This document shows, piece by piece, positions 55,108 to 64,000 of a DNA stretch of 64,000 bases (position 1 is its first letter; every line of letters starts with the position of its first letter). A program made the translations under genes and the position numbers. The stretch is from Strongylocentrotus purpuratus (taxonomy: Eukaryota > Echinodermata > Echinoidea > Camarodonta > Strongylocentrotidae): positions 62,027,304 to 62,091,303 of the forward strand of contig NW_022145612.1 in NCBI RefSeq assembly GCF_000002235.5, in the 5' to 3' direction. A model generated the notes under the pieces. That model saw only the letters and a list, made by a program, of their open reading frames with translations. It searched no databases and was not told where the DNA came from.

Positions 55108-55550
55108 CAGTGGCGGATCCAGGGGGGGGGTTGGGGGGGTTGCAACCCCCCCCCCTTGGGCGGCCCAAAAAAAAAAAAAAAAAAAAAAAAAGGAAAAAAA
55201 AGAAAAAAAGAAAGAAAAAAAGAAAGAAAAAAGAACGCACGCTGGAGAGAAACCCTTTCAAGTGCAAATATTGTGAGAAGATATTCAACTCATCTGGTAA
55301 CTTAACCAAACACATGATAACTCTGGATATAACTATGTATTAAACTGTTACTTGATTTAAAAAGACGTTATCATGCACTGCTTTTTATGGTCTCCATTGT
55401 GTTAATAGATGCCAGGAAAACATCACTTACGGGGTTCAAATAAACACCCCCCAAAAAATCGGCTCGCCGCTTCGCGGCTCGTGGACGATGCTCCGCATCG
55501 TCATTATTTTGGTCAACCCCCCCCTTAGCAAAAAGCTAGATCCGCCCCTG
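55108..55550. mobile_element. MITE carrying a zinc-finger fragment, ends CAGTGGCGGATCCAGG
   Basis: The right end is CTAGATCCGCCCCTG, and TCATT stands on both sides (55103-55107, 55551-55555). The inside has C and A runs, a captured zinc-finger exon piece (55234-55342), and two GC hairpins (CTCGCCGCTTCGCGGCTCG and GACGATGCTCCGCATCGTC). The terminal sequence is that of the 40397 MITE. Confidence 0.75.
55234..55342 (+). pseudogene. Captured C2H2 zinc-finger fragment
   Basis: It reads RTHAGEKPF, then after a one-base frame change KCKYCEKIFNSSGNLTKHM and a stop 11 codons later. This is one complete C2H2 finger (C-x2-C-x12-H) preceded by the classical TGEKP-type linker. The final His of the finger is replaced by drifted sequence (ITLDITMY). 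The source is an unrelated KRAB-less, Kruppel-type host gene, not seen in this window. Neither flank continues as an exon. Confidence 0.75.
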
Positions 55551-55554
55551 TCAT

Positions 55555-55585
<31 letters not shown>

Positions 55586-55783
55586 TGATAATGTATGTTG
55601 TCATCATATATAAATAATGAAGATGTGATTTGTAATTATTTATAAATAATGGCAAATAGATCTAGATCTAGATCTATACCGGTATATAAATAATGAAACG
55701 TAATTGTCATTATTTATACATAGGTCTAATGGAAATGTGAATTGTAATTATTTATAAATAATGAAGTATGAATTGTAATTATT
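55551..55783. repeat. AT-rich tandem repeat, right part
   Basis: Units of TTATAAATAATGAAGTATGA and ATTGTAATTA. The same repeat resumes at 59594, so the Helitron-like pair landed inside it. Confidence 0.75.
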
Positions 55784-57742
55784 AGGTGGTCTGTCAACGA
55801 CAGATCACCTATTGTTTTCGTCAGAATTTTCTTTCTTTATTATTAGGTGGTCTGTCAACGACAGATCACCTATTGTTTTCGTCAGAATTTTCTTTCTTTA
55901 TTATTATTATTATTTATTTTTATTTATTTTCACACTTTTTTGTTAACAGGATAACTCAAGATCAGTTTAGTCAATTTCGTTCAATTTTAGCACAGTCATA
56001 GGTCATTGTCATGAGACGTTAGAGTAACATTTTCAAGGTCATCAAGTTTTCATGACGTCATCCAGGCGCCATTTTGTGTTTTTTTTGGTACTTTTTACTC
56101 AGGATCATATCTTCATAACGGAAAAACATTTCTCATTCATATTTATCATGATTAAGGTCAATGTCCGTTCGGTCAATTTTAGGTCAAAAAACGCGCGCGC
56201 ATGCGTACGTCCGCGCGTCAGCGCGCGCGCAAAAAATAAAAATGCTCAAAATCGTCTCAAATTTTTTTTGCATACGTTTCAGGCCATTTTAAGCATTTCG
56301 CAAAAAACGCGCACACATGCATGCGCGCGCGTTTTCGCGCGTAATGGCATTTTGCAACATAAAATCGCAAAATTTGTCATGTCAACATATTTGGCACATT
56401 TTTCCAAGCATTTTGATACCTTGTTCACCTTTTTCTGCCCATTAATAACGGAATGAGCGCCCGTTTAAGATAATGTCCGTGCGTGCGAGCTCTTGTAATA
56501 CATAGCATACATGGGCAAAAACATGCCTATACAAAATCCATTGTAGCGCTTTAAGATGCAAGGTGAACCCAATTTTGTTTTCATATTTTGATAGAGTATG
56601 AATTGGAGATATGATTTCATGTCTCATTTGACCCTCAATTAACTCATGACGTCATCATAATGGCCTCCGAACTCAAAATTTCAATTTGCATATTATGACG
56701 TCATCATATTTTTGGAAAATTGATTGTATCTCTGTAAATATTGATCAATTTTCATTCAAATTTTTATATGTTCTAGCTGAAACAATTCTCTACAGATGCA
56801 GTGAACACAAATTTTCATTTTGACGAAAGCATCATGGCGTATTTTTGCGATTAAAGGAGGCATGTCAATTTTTCACATTTTGCGTGTATTCTCTACGGGA
56901 CATGACTTTTTCTCAAAACTGGATTCTACATTCTCGTCTTTCGCGAGCAATATCTCCGTCGTTTTATCTTTGTTTACGCTGAGCTTTGAGTATGTTGTAG
57001 CTGAGACAATAAGCTATCACAAGTGTGCCCTTTATTTTTCGATCAGATGCCGGGATCATGCTCATATTTCACTTACAAAGTGGGATTTGAGAATTCCATT
57101 TTCCGTTTACGTGTAATCTCTATGGGAAATGTTTTGGTATATCGGTAACGCACTTGACTTCCGACCTCGAGGTCCCTGGTTCGAGTCCGGGCGTCTCCAA
57201 CAATTTTTTTCTTCACTTTTTTTCTTTTTGACCTTTCACTCTACCATCTCCTTTGAATATTAAAACACGTACAATCGCAAATAATGTAATAAACAACCAT
57301 ATTTACTTTATTATTACCCTATTATCACTAGATCCATTACTTTTTGCGTGTAATCCTTATGGGAGCTGACTTTTTCTCAAATCTGGAATCTACATTCTTG
57401 TCTGTTGCGAGCAATATCTTCGTTAATTCGGCTTGGTTTTGTTGATTTTTGAGTATGTTGTAGCTGAGACTATATACTATCTAAATGTTCTCTCATTTTT
57501 TTCAGTCTGGTGTCATCGTGGTCTGTTGATGATAATCATCAACATCATCATGATCATCATCATCATCATCATCATCGTCATCACCATTACTATCAAGATC
57601 ATCATCATGATCATCATGATGATCATCATTGTTTACATGTCTATATAACTTCTCCCTTTCTCAATATAGTAAATATTATAATCTATCATAAGACGTGAAG
57701 ACAGACCACCTAATTCGTCCCCATGACGAATTAAATTTCTAG
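55784..57742 (+). mobile_element. Non-autonomous Helitron-like (Helentron-type) element, copy 1
   Basis: The 5' end carries AGGTGGTCTGTC followed by GACAGATCACCT (12-bp hairpin, loop AAC). This 60-base 5' block is itself duplicated (55784 and 55844). The 3' end carries GACAGACCACCT, the inverse of the 5' start, then a hairpin AATTCGTC-CCCAT-GACGAATT, and ends CTAG ten bases later before a T. Subterminal inverted repeats plus a 3' hairpin and a CTRR-type end are the hallmarks of Helentron-type elements; the assignment is inference. The inside is non-coding: GC-rich ACGCGCGCGCATGCG blocks, several TGACGTCA sites, a diverged internal repeat (GAGTATGTTGTAGCTGAGAC near 56987 and 57450) and a tRNA-like unit. 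Confidence 0.65.
57125..57199 (+). tRNA. tRNA-like sequence (Arg-like, anticodon CCG), probably a relic
   Basis: 75 bases. Acceptor arms GGAAATG and CGTCTCC pair 6 of 7. The T arm CCTGG-TTCGAGT-CCGGG pairs fully, with a good box B (GGTTCGAGTCC). The anticodon arm TTGAC-TTCCGAC-CTCGA pairs 4 of 5. The D arm is poor. A TTTTTTT run five bases after the 3' end would terminate RNA polymerase III. It could be a decayed tRNA-Arg or a tRNA-derived promoter within the element. Confidence 0.5.
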
Positions 57743-59593
57743 TTATTATTATTATTATTATTATTATTTATTTTTATTTATTTTCACACTTTTTTGTTAA
57801 CAGGATAACTCAAGATCAGTTTAGTCAATTTCGTTCAATTTTGGCACAGTCATAGGTCATTGTCATGAGACGTTAGAGTAACATTTTCAAGGTCATCAAG
57901 TTTTCATGACGTCATCCAGGCGCCATTTTGTGTTTTTTTGGTACTTTTTACTCATGATCATATCTTCATAACGGAAAGGCATTTCTCATTCATATTTATC
58001 ACGATTAAGGTCAATATCCGTCCGGTCAATTTCAGGTCAGAAAACGCGCGCGCATGCGTACGTCCGCGCGTCACCGCGCGCGCAAAAAATAAAAATGCTC
58101 AAAATCGTCTCAAATTTTTTTTGCATACGTTTTAGGCCATTTTAAGCATTTTGCAAAAAACGCGCGCACGCACATGCGCGCGCGTTTTCGCGCGTAATTG
58201 CTTTTTCCTACATAGAATCGCCAATTTTTTTCTGTCATCATATTTGACGCATTTTTCCAAGCATTTTGATACCTTGTTCACCTTTTTCTGACCATTAATA
58301 ACGGAATGAGCGTCCGTTTAAGATAATTTCCGTGCGTGCGAGCTCTTGTAATACATAGCATACATGGGCAAAAACATGCCTATACAAAATCCATTATAGC
58401 ACTTTAGGATGCAAAGTGAACCCAATTTTTTTCTCCATATTTTGATAGAGTATGAATTGGAAATATGATTTAATGTCTCATTTGACCCTCAATTAACTCA
58501 TGACGTCATCATAATGGCCTCCCAACTCAAAATTTCAATTTGCATATTATGACGTCAGTATTTTTCTGGAAAATTGACTGTATCTCTGTAAATATTGATT
58601 GATTTTCTTCCAAATTTTGATATGATCTAGCTGAGACAATTTTCTACAAATGCAGTTGCCACAATATTTCATTTTGACAAAGGTATCATGGCGTATTTTT
58701 GCGATTAAAGGTGGCATGTCAATTTTTCACATTTTGCGTGTATTCTCTATGGGACATGACTTTTTCTCAAAACTGGATTCTACATCCTGTCTTTTGCGAG
58801 CAATATCTCCATTTTTTTAGCTTTATTTTCTCTGAGCTTTGAGTATGTTGTAGCTGAGACAATAAGCTATCATAAGTGTGCCCTTTATTTTTTGGTCAGA
58901 TGCCGGGATCATGCTCATATTTCACTTACAAAGTGGGATTTGTAAATTCTATTTTCCGTTTACGTGTAATCTCTATGGGAAATGTTTTGGTATATCAGTA
59001 AGGCACTTGACTTCCGACCTCGAGGTCCCTGGTTCGAGTCCGGGCGTCTCCAACAATTTTTTTTCTTCACTTTTTTTTCTTTTTGACCTTTCACTGTACC
59101 ATCTCATTTGAATATTAAAACACGTAGAATCGCAACAAATGTAATAAACAACTATATTTAATTTATTATTACCCTATTATCACTTGATCCATTACTTTTT
59201 GCTTGTAATACTTATGGGAGATGACTTTTTCTTAAATCTGGATTCTACATTCCTGTCTTTTGCGAGCAATATCGCCGTTATTTCCGCTTGTTTTTTGTTG
59301 ATTTTTGAGTATAATGTAGCTGAGACTATATGCTATCTACATCTCCCTCATTTTTTCAATTAGATGTCAGGATCATGCTCACGATCATGATCATGATCAT
59401 GATCATCAACATCATCATCGTCATCATCAACATTATCATTATCATCGTCATCATCGTCATCACCATTACTATCAAGATCATCATCATCATCATCATCATT
59501 GTTTACATGTCTATATAACTTATCCCATTCTCAAATCTATCATAAGACTTAGACAGACCACCTTATTCGTCTTCGTGACGAATTCATGTCTAG
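57743..59593 (+). mobile_element. Helitron-like element, copy 2, head-to-tail with copy 1
   Basis: It begins immediately after the CTAG of copy 1, inside the (TTA)n run that follows the 5' block in copy 1, so it lacks the AGGTGGTCTGTC start. It then matches copy 1 along its whole length with scattered differences. It ends GACAGACCACCT, hairpin ATTCGTC-TTCGT-GACGAAT, TCATGTCTAG before T. (ATC)n and (CATGAT)n runs near the 3' end differ in length between the copies. Confidence 0.65.
58978..59052 (+). tRNA. tRNA-like sequence, second copy
   Basis: Same 75-base length and arms as at 57125, with two differences in the D region (ATCAGTAAGGC for ATCGGTAACGC). The anticodon loop, T arm and acceptor are unchanged, and a T8 run follows. 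Confidence 0.5.
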
Positions 59594-59822
59594 TTTATAA
59601 ATAATGAAGTATGAATTGTAATTATTTATAAATAATGAAAGTGGTTTAAGAATTATATACAAATAAAAATGTGCATTTACTTGCATTATATGTAAATAAT
59701 GGTTATTATTTGTTAAATAATGATTATAACATATAATTTGTCTACATCATAGTTCTACAAACGGCGCCTCATACTAGTAGCGCGCGAACGATTCATAATT
59801 AGACCTAATACGAATAACAAAA
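59594..59822. other. TERF2IP: Upstream region of TERF2IP
   Basis: The first ~140 bases are the AT-rich tandem repeat. The 60 bases before the ATG include GGCGCC and GCGCGC and are the likely core promoter and 5' UTR. An in-frame TAA at 59814-59816 supports the start at 59823. Confidence 0.5.
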
Positions 59823-59969
59823 ATGGCAGACCATGAGAATGAAGCTGAGCAAGAAAGCGGAGACGTATCCTACTTTTCAAGCATGCTGTTCACCGACCAG
59901 CAATACCAACCTATGGTATTTTTTATGCGTCCATCCGCAACAAGAGCTAGACTGAAGCTGCTGATTGAA
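59823..59969 (+). CDS. TERF2IP: TERF2IP exon 1
   Basis: 49 codons. The acidic head is followed by the first BRCT strand (LFTDQQYQPMVFFMRPSA). The donor is GAA|GTGAGT. The ATG has A at -3 and an in-frame stop upstream. Confidence 0.85.
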
Positions 59970-62900
59970 GTGAGTGAAAACATAAAATAGATCAATATTA
60001 ATTATTATCTCGGGGTAGGTCTAACAAAAGTTAGGCCTAGACCTAGATCTAGACCGAATTTTCCGTCTCTTTCGTTCGTTATCCCCAACATCCCAACATG
60101 TGATAACGCCATTACGAACGTGTAGATGGCGCACAGTTTTTCCTTCATAATCATTTTGCCTTCGGCGTAGACTAGAAGGGATGAGATTGATTTAGATGAC
60201 TCCGGCAGCGAGATTTTAACACGGCTTGCAAGATTTTCAACATGGATGTCGATTTTGACCCATAATTTCCTTAAAAGGGACCATTAAACGGATTATTTCA
60301 ATCAAGTCAGTAAGTGGAACCGATAGCCTAGACCCTAGGCCTAATTTACATTTGGATATTCACGAGGTAAAATGACATGTTGGGGGATTTTGGGGGCAAA
60401 ACGCTACGACCTGAAATGGCCGTGGTGTTATCAAGGGAATGTGTATAGACGGTTTCCGTCTCTAAAGAGAGAGCCGGCCGACCCTACACCAATAAGAGGC
60501 TAACGAACGAAAGAGATGGAAAATTCGGTCTAGTCTAGGCCTAACTGTAACCAACTTACCAAGGACCTTTGATGGAATACACACTGCCGACTCCTACTGA
60601 ACAAGGCCAACAAAACCCTTGGGTTGCTGCGGAGAACCCTGGCACCTTCTTCTTCTTGTTCTTCCTCCGCTTTTTCGGAGATCAGCGATCCCATGGGCCG
60701 CAAGACATATTTTTAACTAAACAGGAGCACAAGGTAAACATCAAGGTAATGGACTGATAGCAGTCGATCGCGATAGGTGCATTTTATGGACAGAGTAAAG
60801 TAATAGCCAGTAAACTTCTATAGAGTAAGACCGCCAAACTTCGGACGTTGCAAAGCTTCGGACAAAAATTACTTCAACGGCTCGAACGCAAAATATGAGC
60901 CTAGCTCAGGCGGGTAACTTGCATGCATTTGATACTACTACTAACCTACATCGTTAGTACAGAAAGACTTTGTCAAACGCTTTGGCAAAGTCTAACAAGA
61001 CGCAGTCTATCTGCTCTCTATCATTCAGTCCTTTGGCAAGGTCATTGATGGCAAGGATGAGTTGTGTTTCAAACGATCTTCGCTTCCTAAACCATGTTGT
61101 GAGTCTGACAACAGATTGTGATTGATCAGGTGATGCATGACAGCACAATGCACTAGAACTAGTATGTGTTCACATAGTTTTGATAAGATTGCTGTCAGTG
61201 AGATTGGCCTGTAGTTTGCTGGAGATGACTTACACCCTTTCTTGTGGATGGGAACAACATAGGCTTTCTTCCAGTAAGAAGGAATTTCACCTTGAAGTAG
61301 GGAAGCCTGAAAAAGCAAACTAGTGGCAAGTGAAATCTGATCAGCTGTCACCTTGAGTCTAGCAGAGATGCCGTCTGGCCCAGTAGCTTTATGCGGCTTC
61401 AGTTTCTTCAACAATTTAGCTACACCTGCTTGGCTAACTGATGTATCATCCATGGCTGGATAAGGACTGTGGGTCCCAGGTCTGGTAGAGCTGTGTCATC
61501 ATCAGTGGTGAACACCGAGGCAAACTGCCTGTCCAGGATACTGGCTTTCTGCTTCGGGTCACAGTGAAGTATGTTGCCTTCCTTCAATGGTGCTACTCCC
61601 ACGTGATCACAGCACATAGTTCTCACAAGGGCTCCGAGACGCTTGTTGCAGCCTGGATCATTGTCAATCAGGTCAGCAAGGTACTTGTTGTAGGCTTGTC
61701 TACACAACTGGTCGTCTTTATAGCGTTGTAGCGATGCCAAGCTTTGATTGTTGCTTTTGCATCACTACCACGCATGGATGAGATCCTCTTAGCCTTCCTA
61801 TAAGCTCTGGCCTTCTTGCGACATATGCAATTTGTGGCGGTGTTAAACCAACACTGGTTTGGCCGTGTCGAAGTCATCTTGGTTGGCACATGATCCCTTA
61901 GAATTTTATCCAGGGCTTGTTGGATTTCAGCAGAGAGAGTTTCAACTGGAGATGTTGTGTCATGTCTGCCCATGCTTTAGCAGCTGTATGAATACCGTCA
62001 ATGTCAGCCTTTTATTCCTATACGCTCTGACAGACATATCCATGAATACCACGTCGTGGTCACTGAGTCCCGGCATAGGCTCACACTGTCCAACCAACGT
62101 TGGACGATTTGTGATGATGACATTGAGTGTATTAGATCCTCTTGTTGGGAAGTTGACAATCTGACGAAGTCCTACATCTGCCAGAGTCTGCAGGTATGTC
62201 TCACTTAGGGATTTCCTGTATTGATGGGATGTAATCTCTTCTGTCTCCCAGTCTATATCGGGCAAGTTCATGTCTCCTCCGATGCACAACGTTGTGCCAG
62301 GATTAGACATGGACAGTTCTCGTATGAAGATGGAGATACCCTACTATAATGTTCTATCACATCCCAAAAATCAACTAAATATTCACCAATTGTTCAAATA
62401 ATGGTCATGATTTAAAAGTCTTAGGCCTAATCTTTCTTACCTGTGTCGTGTCAATTTTTAAAATATTTTTCCTAAAAACAAAGACATTAGTATAGACCCC
62501 TACATGCACCTTCTCACAGGTTTCACGGCAAACCGCTGCACAATACAAGTGCACAACAACGATTATATAGTATGAGACTTAGGGAAGGGGAGGGGGGGGG
62601 GGGGGGTGGTGGTGACACTTAAAATTAGTCTGCTAACCCTCAGAGAAAATGAGACCCCTGAAAAGGACAAGGTGGAGGTTAAAGAGCAAGATCTAATCTA
62701 TCAAAAAAAATTATATTTCATCAAAAGTTGATGGTTCCCCCCTTCTCTCTAATCCCCCCAGCCTCTCTCTCTCTCTCTCTCTCTCTCAAACACACACATA
62801 CATTTCCACTTGTCCTCTACCTTTCCTTACCCCCCCTTTTCTCCTTCTTTCCCAATACTTCTCTTCAGATCTTCTTTCCCATAGTGTTGGTAAATTCATA

Positions 62901-63492
62901 AATGATTTTTAACCTTTAGGCTTGTCTTGAAAGGGTGTGTTGACTAGTCTTCCACATCAGTCATTTACAATGGAATTTAAGGAAAAGAAATTTAAGTTGT
63001 TTAAATTGAAATAATCAAAATTGAAACAGATAAAAAACTTGCATGAAATTACTTTGTACGTAGTCTTGCGGATCAGGCATCTATAAGAATGAAATCAATA
63101 AATAACAAGAAACACAATCAAATAATTAACTTTAATGTTAAAAAATGTAAAATATGTCAAATAAAGGTGTTAACCTAGATCTACCTACGGTAGTCATGAA
63201 AATTGTTTTAATTTGAACTTTAATAGTAGTTGTACTGCATCTTTCTACATTATCAGTATTATTTTATTAACACTGAGTTACCGGTACCGGTAACAATAAA
63301 ATGAAAAAATAAATTGAAAATATCTCGGGGTTTTAAACCCATTACCTATGGGAACCAGGCCGTTTTCAGTAATCCAGTTATCCAGTAATCAAAGGTTCAT
63401 GACTAAAAATATATTTCTTTTTTCTGAATTGTTCAGAGTGGAGGAGGGAGAGTTACAAGTCGACATGATCCATCAGAGGGTGATGTAATCAA
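59823..63492 (+). CDS. TERF2IP: TERF2IP (RAP1), first two exons, continues beyond the window
   Basis: Exon 1 is 59823-59969 and exon 2 is 63437-63492, joined in frame (phase 0), with exon 2 ending in phase 2. The protein is the shelterin subunit that binds TRF2 at telomeres and also acts in transcription and NF-kB signalling. The N-terminus MADHENEAEQESGDVSYFSS is followed by LFTDQQYQPMVFFMRPSATR, ARLKLLIEV and SGGGRVTSRHDPSEGDVIK. Human RAP1, recalled, has STLFVRDDGSSMSFYVRPSP, AKRRLSTLI and HGGGTVCRVQEPG at the same place: the beginning of its BRCT domain. The Myb, linker and C-terminal TRF2-binding parts must lie beyond 64000. The 3.5-kb intron 1 holds a TIR element, a LINE fragment and dispersed repeat A2. 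Confidence 0.85.
60030..60545. mobile_element. TIR element in TERF2IP intron 1
   Basis: The left arm GTTAGGCCTAGACC...TAGACCGAATTTTCC, then TCTCTTTCGTTCGTTA, matches the right arm TAACGAACGAAAGAGA, GGAAAATTCGGTCTA, GTCTAGGCCTAAC in reverse complement over ~40 bases. It is about 515 bp and non-coding. Confidence 0.75.
60948..62325 (-). mobile_element. Antisense LINE fragment (endonuclease + N-terminal reverse transcriptase)
   Basis: Read on the minus strand: the end of an APE-type endonuclease (LCIGGDMNLPDIDWE, IVNFPTRGSNTLNVIITNRP, GLSDHDVVFMDM), a linker (KARAYRKAKRI), then reverse transcriptase LKKLKPHKATGPDGISARLK, KAYVVPIHKKG, ANYRPISLTAILSKLCEHIL, SDSQHGL, RRSFETQLILAINDL and CVLLDFAKAFDKV. 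It stops there, before the YxDD motif. It is broken by several frame changes (near 61960, 61700, 61440 and 61130). It is of CR1/Jockey type, a different family from the 23-kb LINE. Confidence 0.85.
62333..62550. repeat. Dispersed repeat A2 (partner at 22431-22650)
   Basis: GGAGATACCCTACTA to TTTCACGGCAAACCGCTGCA, same block order as the partner with short indels. It abuts the 5' side of the antisense LINE fragment. Confidence 0.75.
62551..63436. other. TERF2IP: TERF2IP intron 1, 3' part
   Basis: A G run at 62587-62607 and a CT run at 62765-62787 followed by CACACACA. No exon was seen. Confidence 0.5.
63437..63492 (+). CDS. TERF2IP: TERF2IP exon 2
   Basis: The acceptor is TTGTTCAG and the donor ATCAA|GTAAGT. 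It reads SGGGRVTSRHDPSEGDVIK; the GGG turn is conserved in RAP1 BRCT domains. Confidence 0.85.
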
Positions 63493-64000
63493 GTAAGTAA
63501 TTTGAAGAAACCTACAATCATGTATTAGAAATAAAAGAACTATCCAAACTAAAGGGTGAAGACTGCCACCCCTCCCTCTGAAATAGAAATATTCTGGTAA
63601 CAGTCGCCTCATTGATTTGGCATCTACAATGCTGCCTCTTTCCTACTTTAAAGTTTCAACTGGGAGTTATATTTCATTTCCATCATGTTAGACAACATCA
63701 CAAATGACAGAACAAGTTTTCTTTCAATCCAAATCTTCCAAATCAGATTTTGGGAAGTGTTGCTTAATTCCATTCTGAGAAGGGTTAGTATTCTAGTTCA
63801 ACAGCATGAAAGATAGATTTGGTGTACAATGGCCAAGCAAATTTGAACAATGATTTAAAAAAAATTGTTTTCACCTTTTCCTCATTGTTATGCCCTTGGG
63901 CTCTGAGACTTAGTGTTAGGGATCTTTTGTTTCTCCCACTTCAGGAATCAAAACTTGAGGTACCTAATCATTTCTGGGTGTTATGAGGCCGACTGAGCTG
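63493..64000. other. TERF2IP: TERF2IP intron 2, start
   Basis: No further exon is visible before the window ends. Confidence 0.5.

Noticed and set aside
1-64000. LTR retrotransposons, Polintons or other virus-like elements
   Set aside because: No paired LTRs, integrase, protease, capsid or DNA polymerase B signature was seen.

Overview
This is a gene-poor, repeat-rich eukaryotic window. GT-AG introns, a tRNA-derived SINE of the kind I know from sea urchin genomes, LINE remnants, many short transposon relics and the two recognisable orthologues all point to a marine invertebrate deuterostome, most likely an echinoderm (sea urchin or close relative). The species call is inference. No LTR, Polinton or other virus-like element was recognised, and no CRISPR or prokaryotic structure is present.

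Three host genes, all on the + strand, can be read through splice-phase-consistent exons. (1) 7036-10485: the 3' four exons of a single-pass membrane protein with an EMI domain, a Pro/Gly-rich stalk, one transmembrane helix and a short Arg-rich tail. Its first, signal-peptide exon was not found. (2) 22053-41418: a near-complete GTF3C2 gene (TFIIIC110, the WD40 subunit of the RNA polymerase III factor TFIIIC) in 17 visible exons. It carries an N-terminal RG-rich stretch and two zinc fingers. (3) 59823 to beyond the window: the first two exons of TERF2IP/RAP1 (shelterin; start of the BRCT domain).

Layout: 1-5.2 kb is empty intergenic DNA; 5.3-6.0 kb is a LINE remnant; 6.2-6.6 kb is an inverted-repeat element; 7.0-10.5 kb is the EMI gene; 10.6-16.1 kb is a series of short TIR elements and low-complexity blocks; 17.1-21.5 kb is a compound satellite-bearing element; 22.1-41.4 kb is GTF3C2. 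Its intron 1 holds a LINE with an uninterrupted 812-codon frame, and its intron 10 holds a ~1.5 kb minisatellite. From 44.9 to 54.1 kb lie further compound satellite elements, one with a perfect 8-bp target duplication. From 55.1 to 55.55 kb a small TIR element carries a captured C2H2 zinc-finger fragment. From 55.8 to 59.6 kb lie two head-to-tail copies of a Helitron-like (Helentron-type) non-autonomous element, each with a tRNA-like, T-run-terminated unit. From 59.8 to 64.0 kb is the start of TERF2IP, with a TIR element and a LINE fragment in its intron 1.

The strongest oddity is the intron-10 minisatellite of GTF3C2. Its ~34-bp unit is the gene's own 3' splice site plus the first bases of exon 11, so the transcript carries some 45 near-copies of one acceptor site ahead of the real one. 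The second is the tandem Helentron-like pair with internal tRNA-like units.
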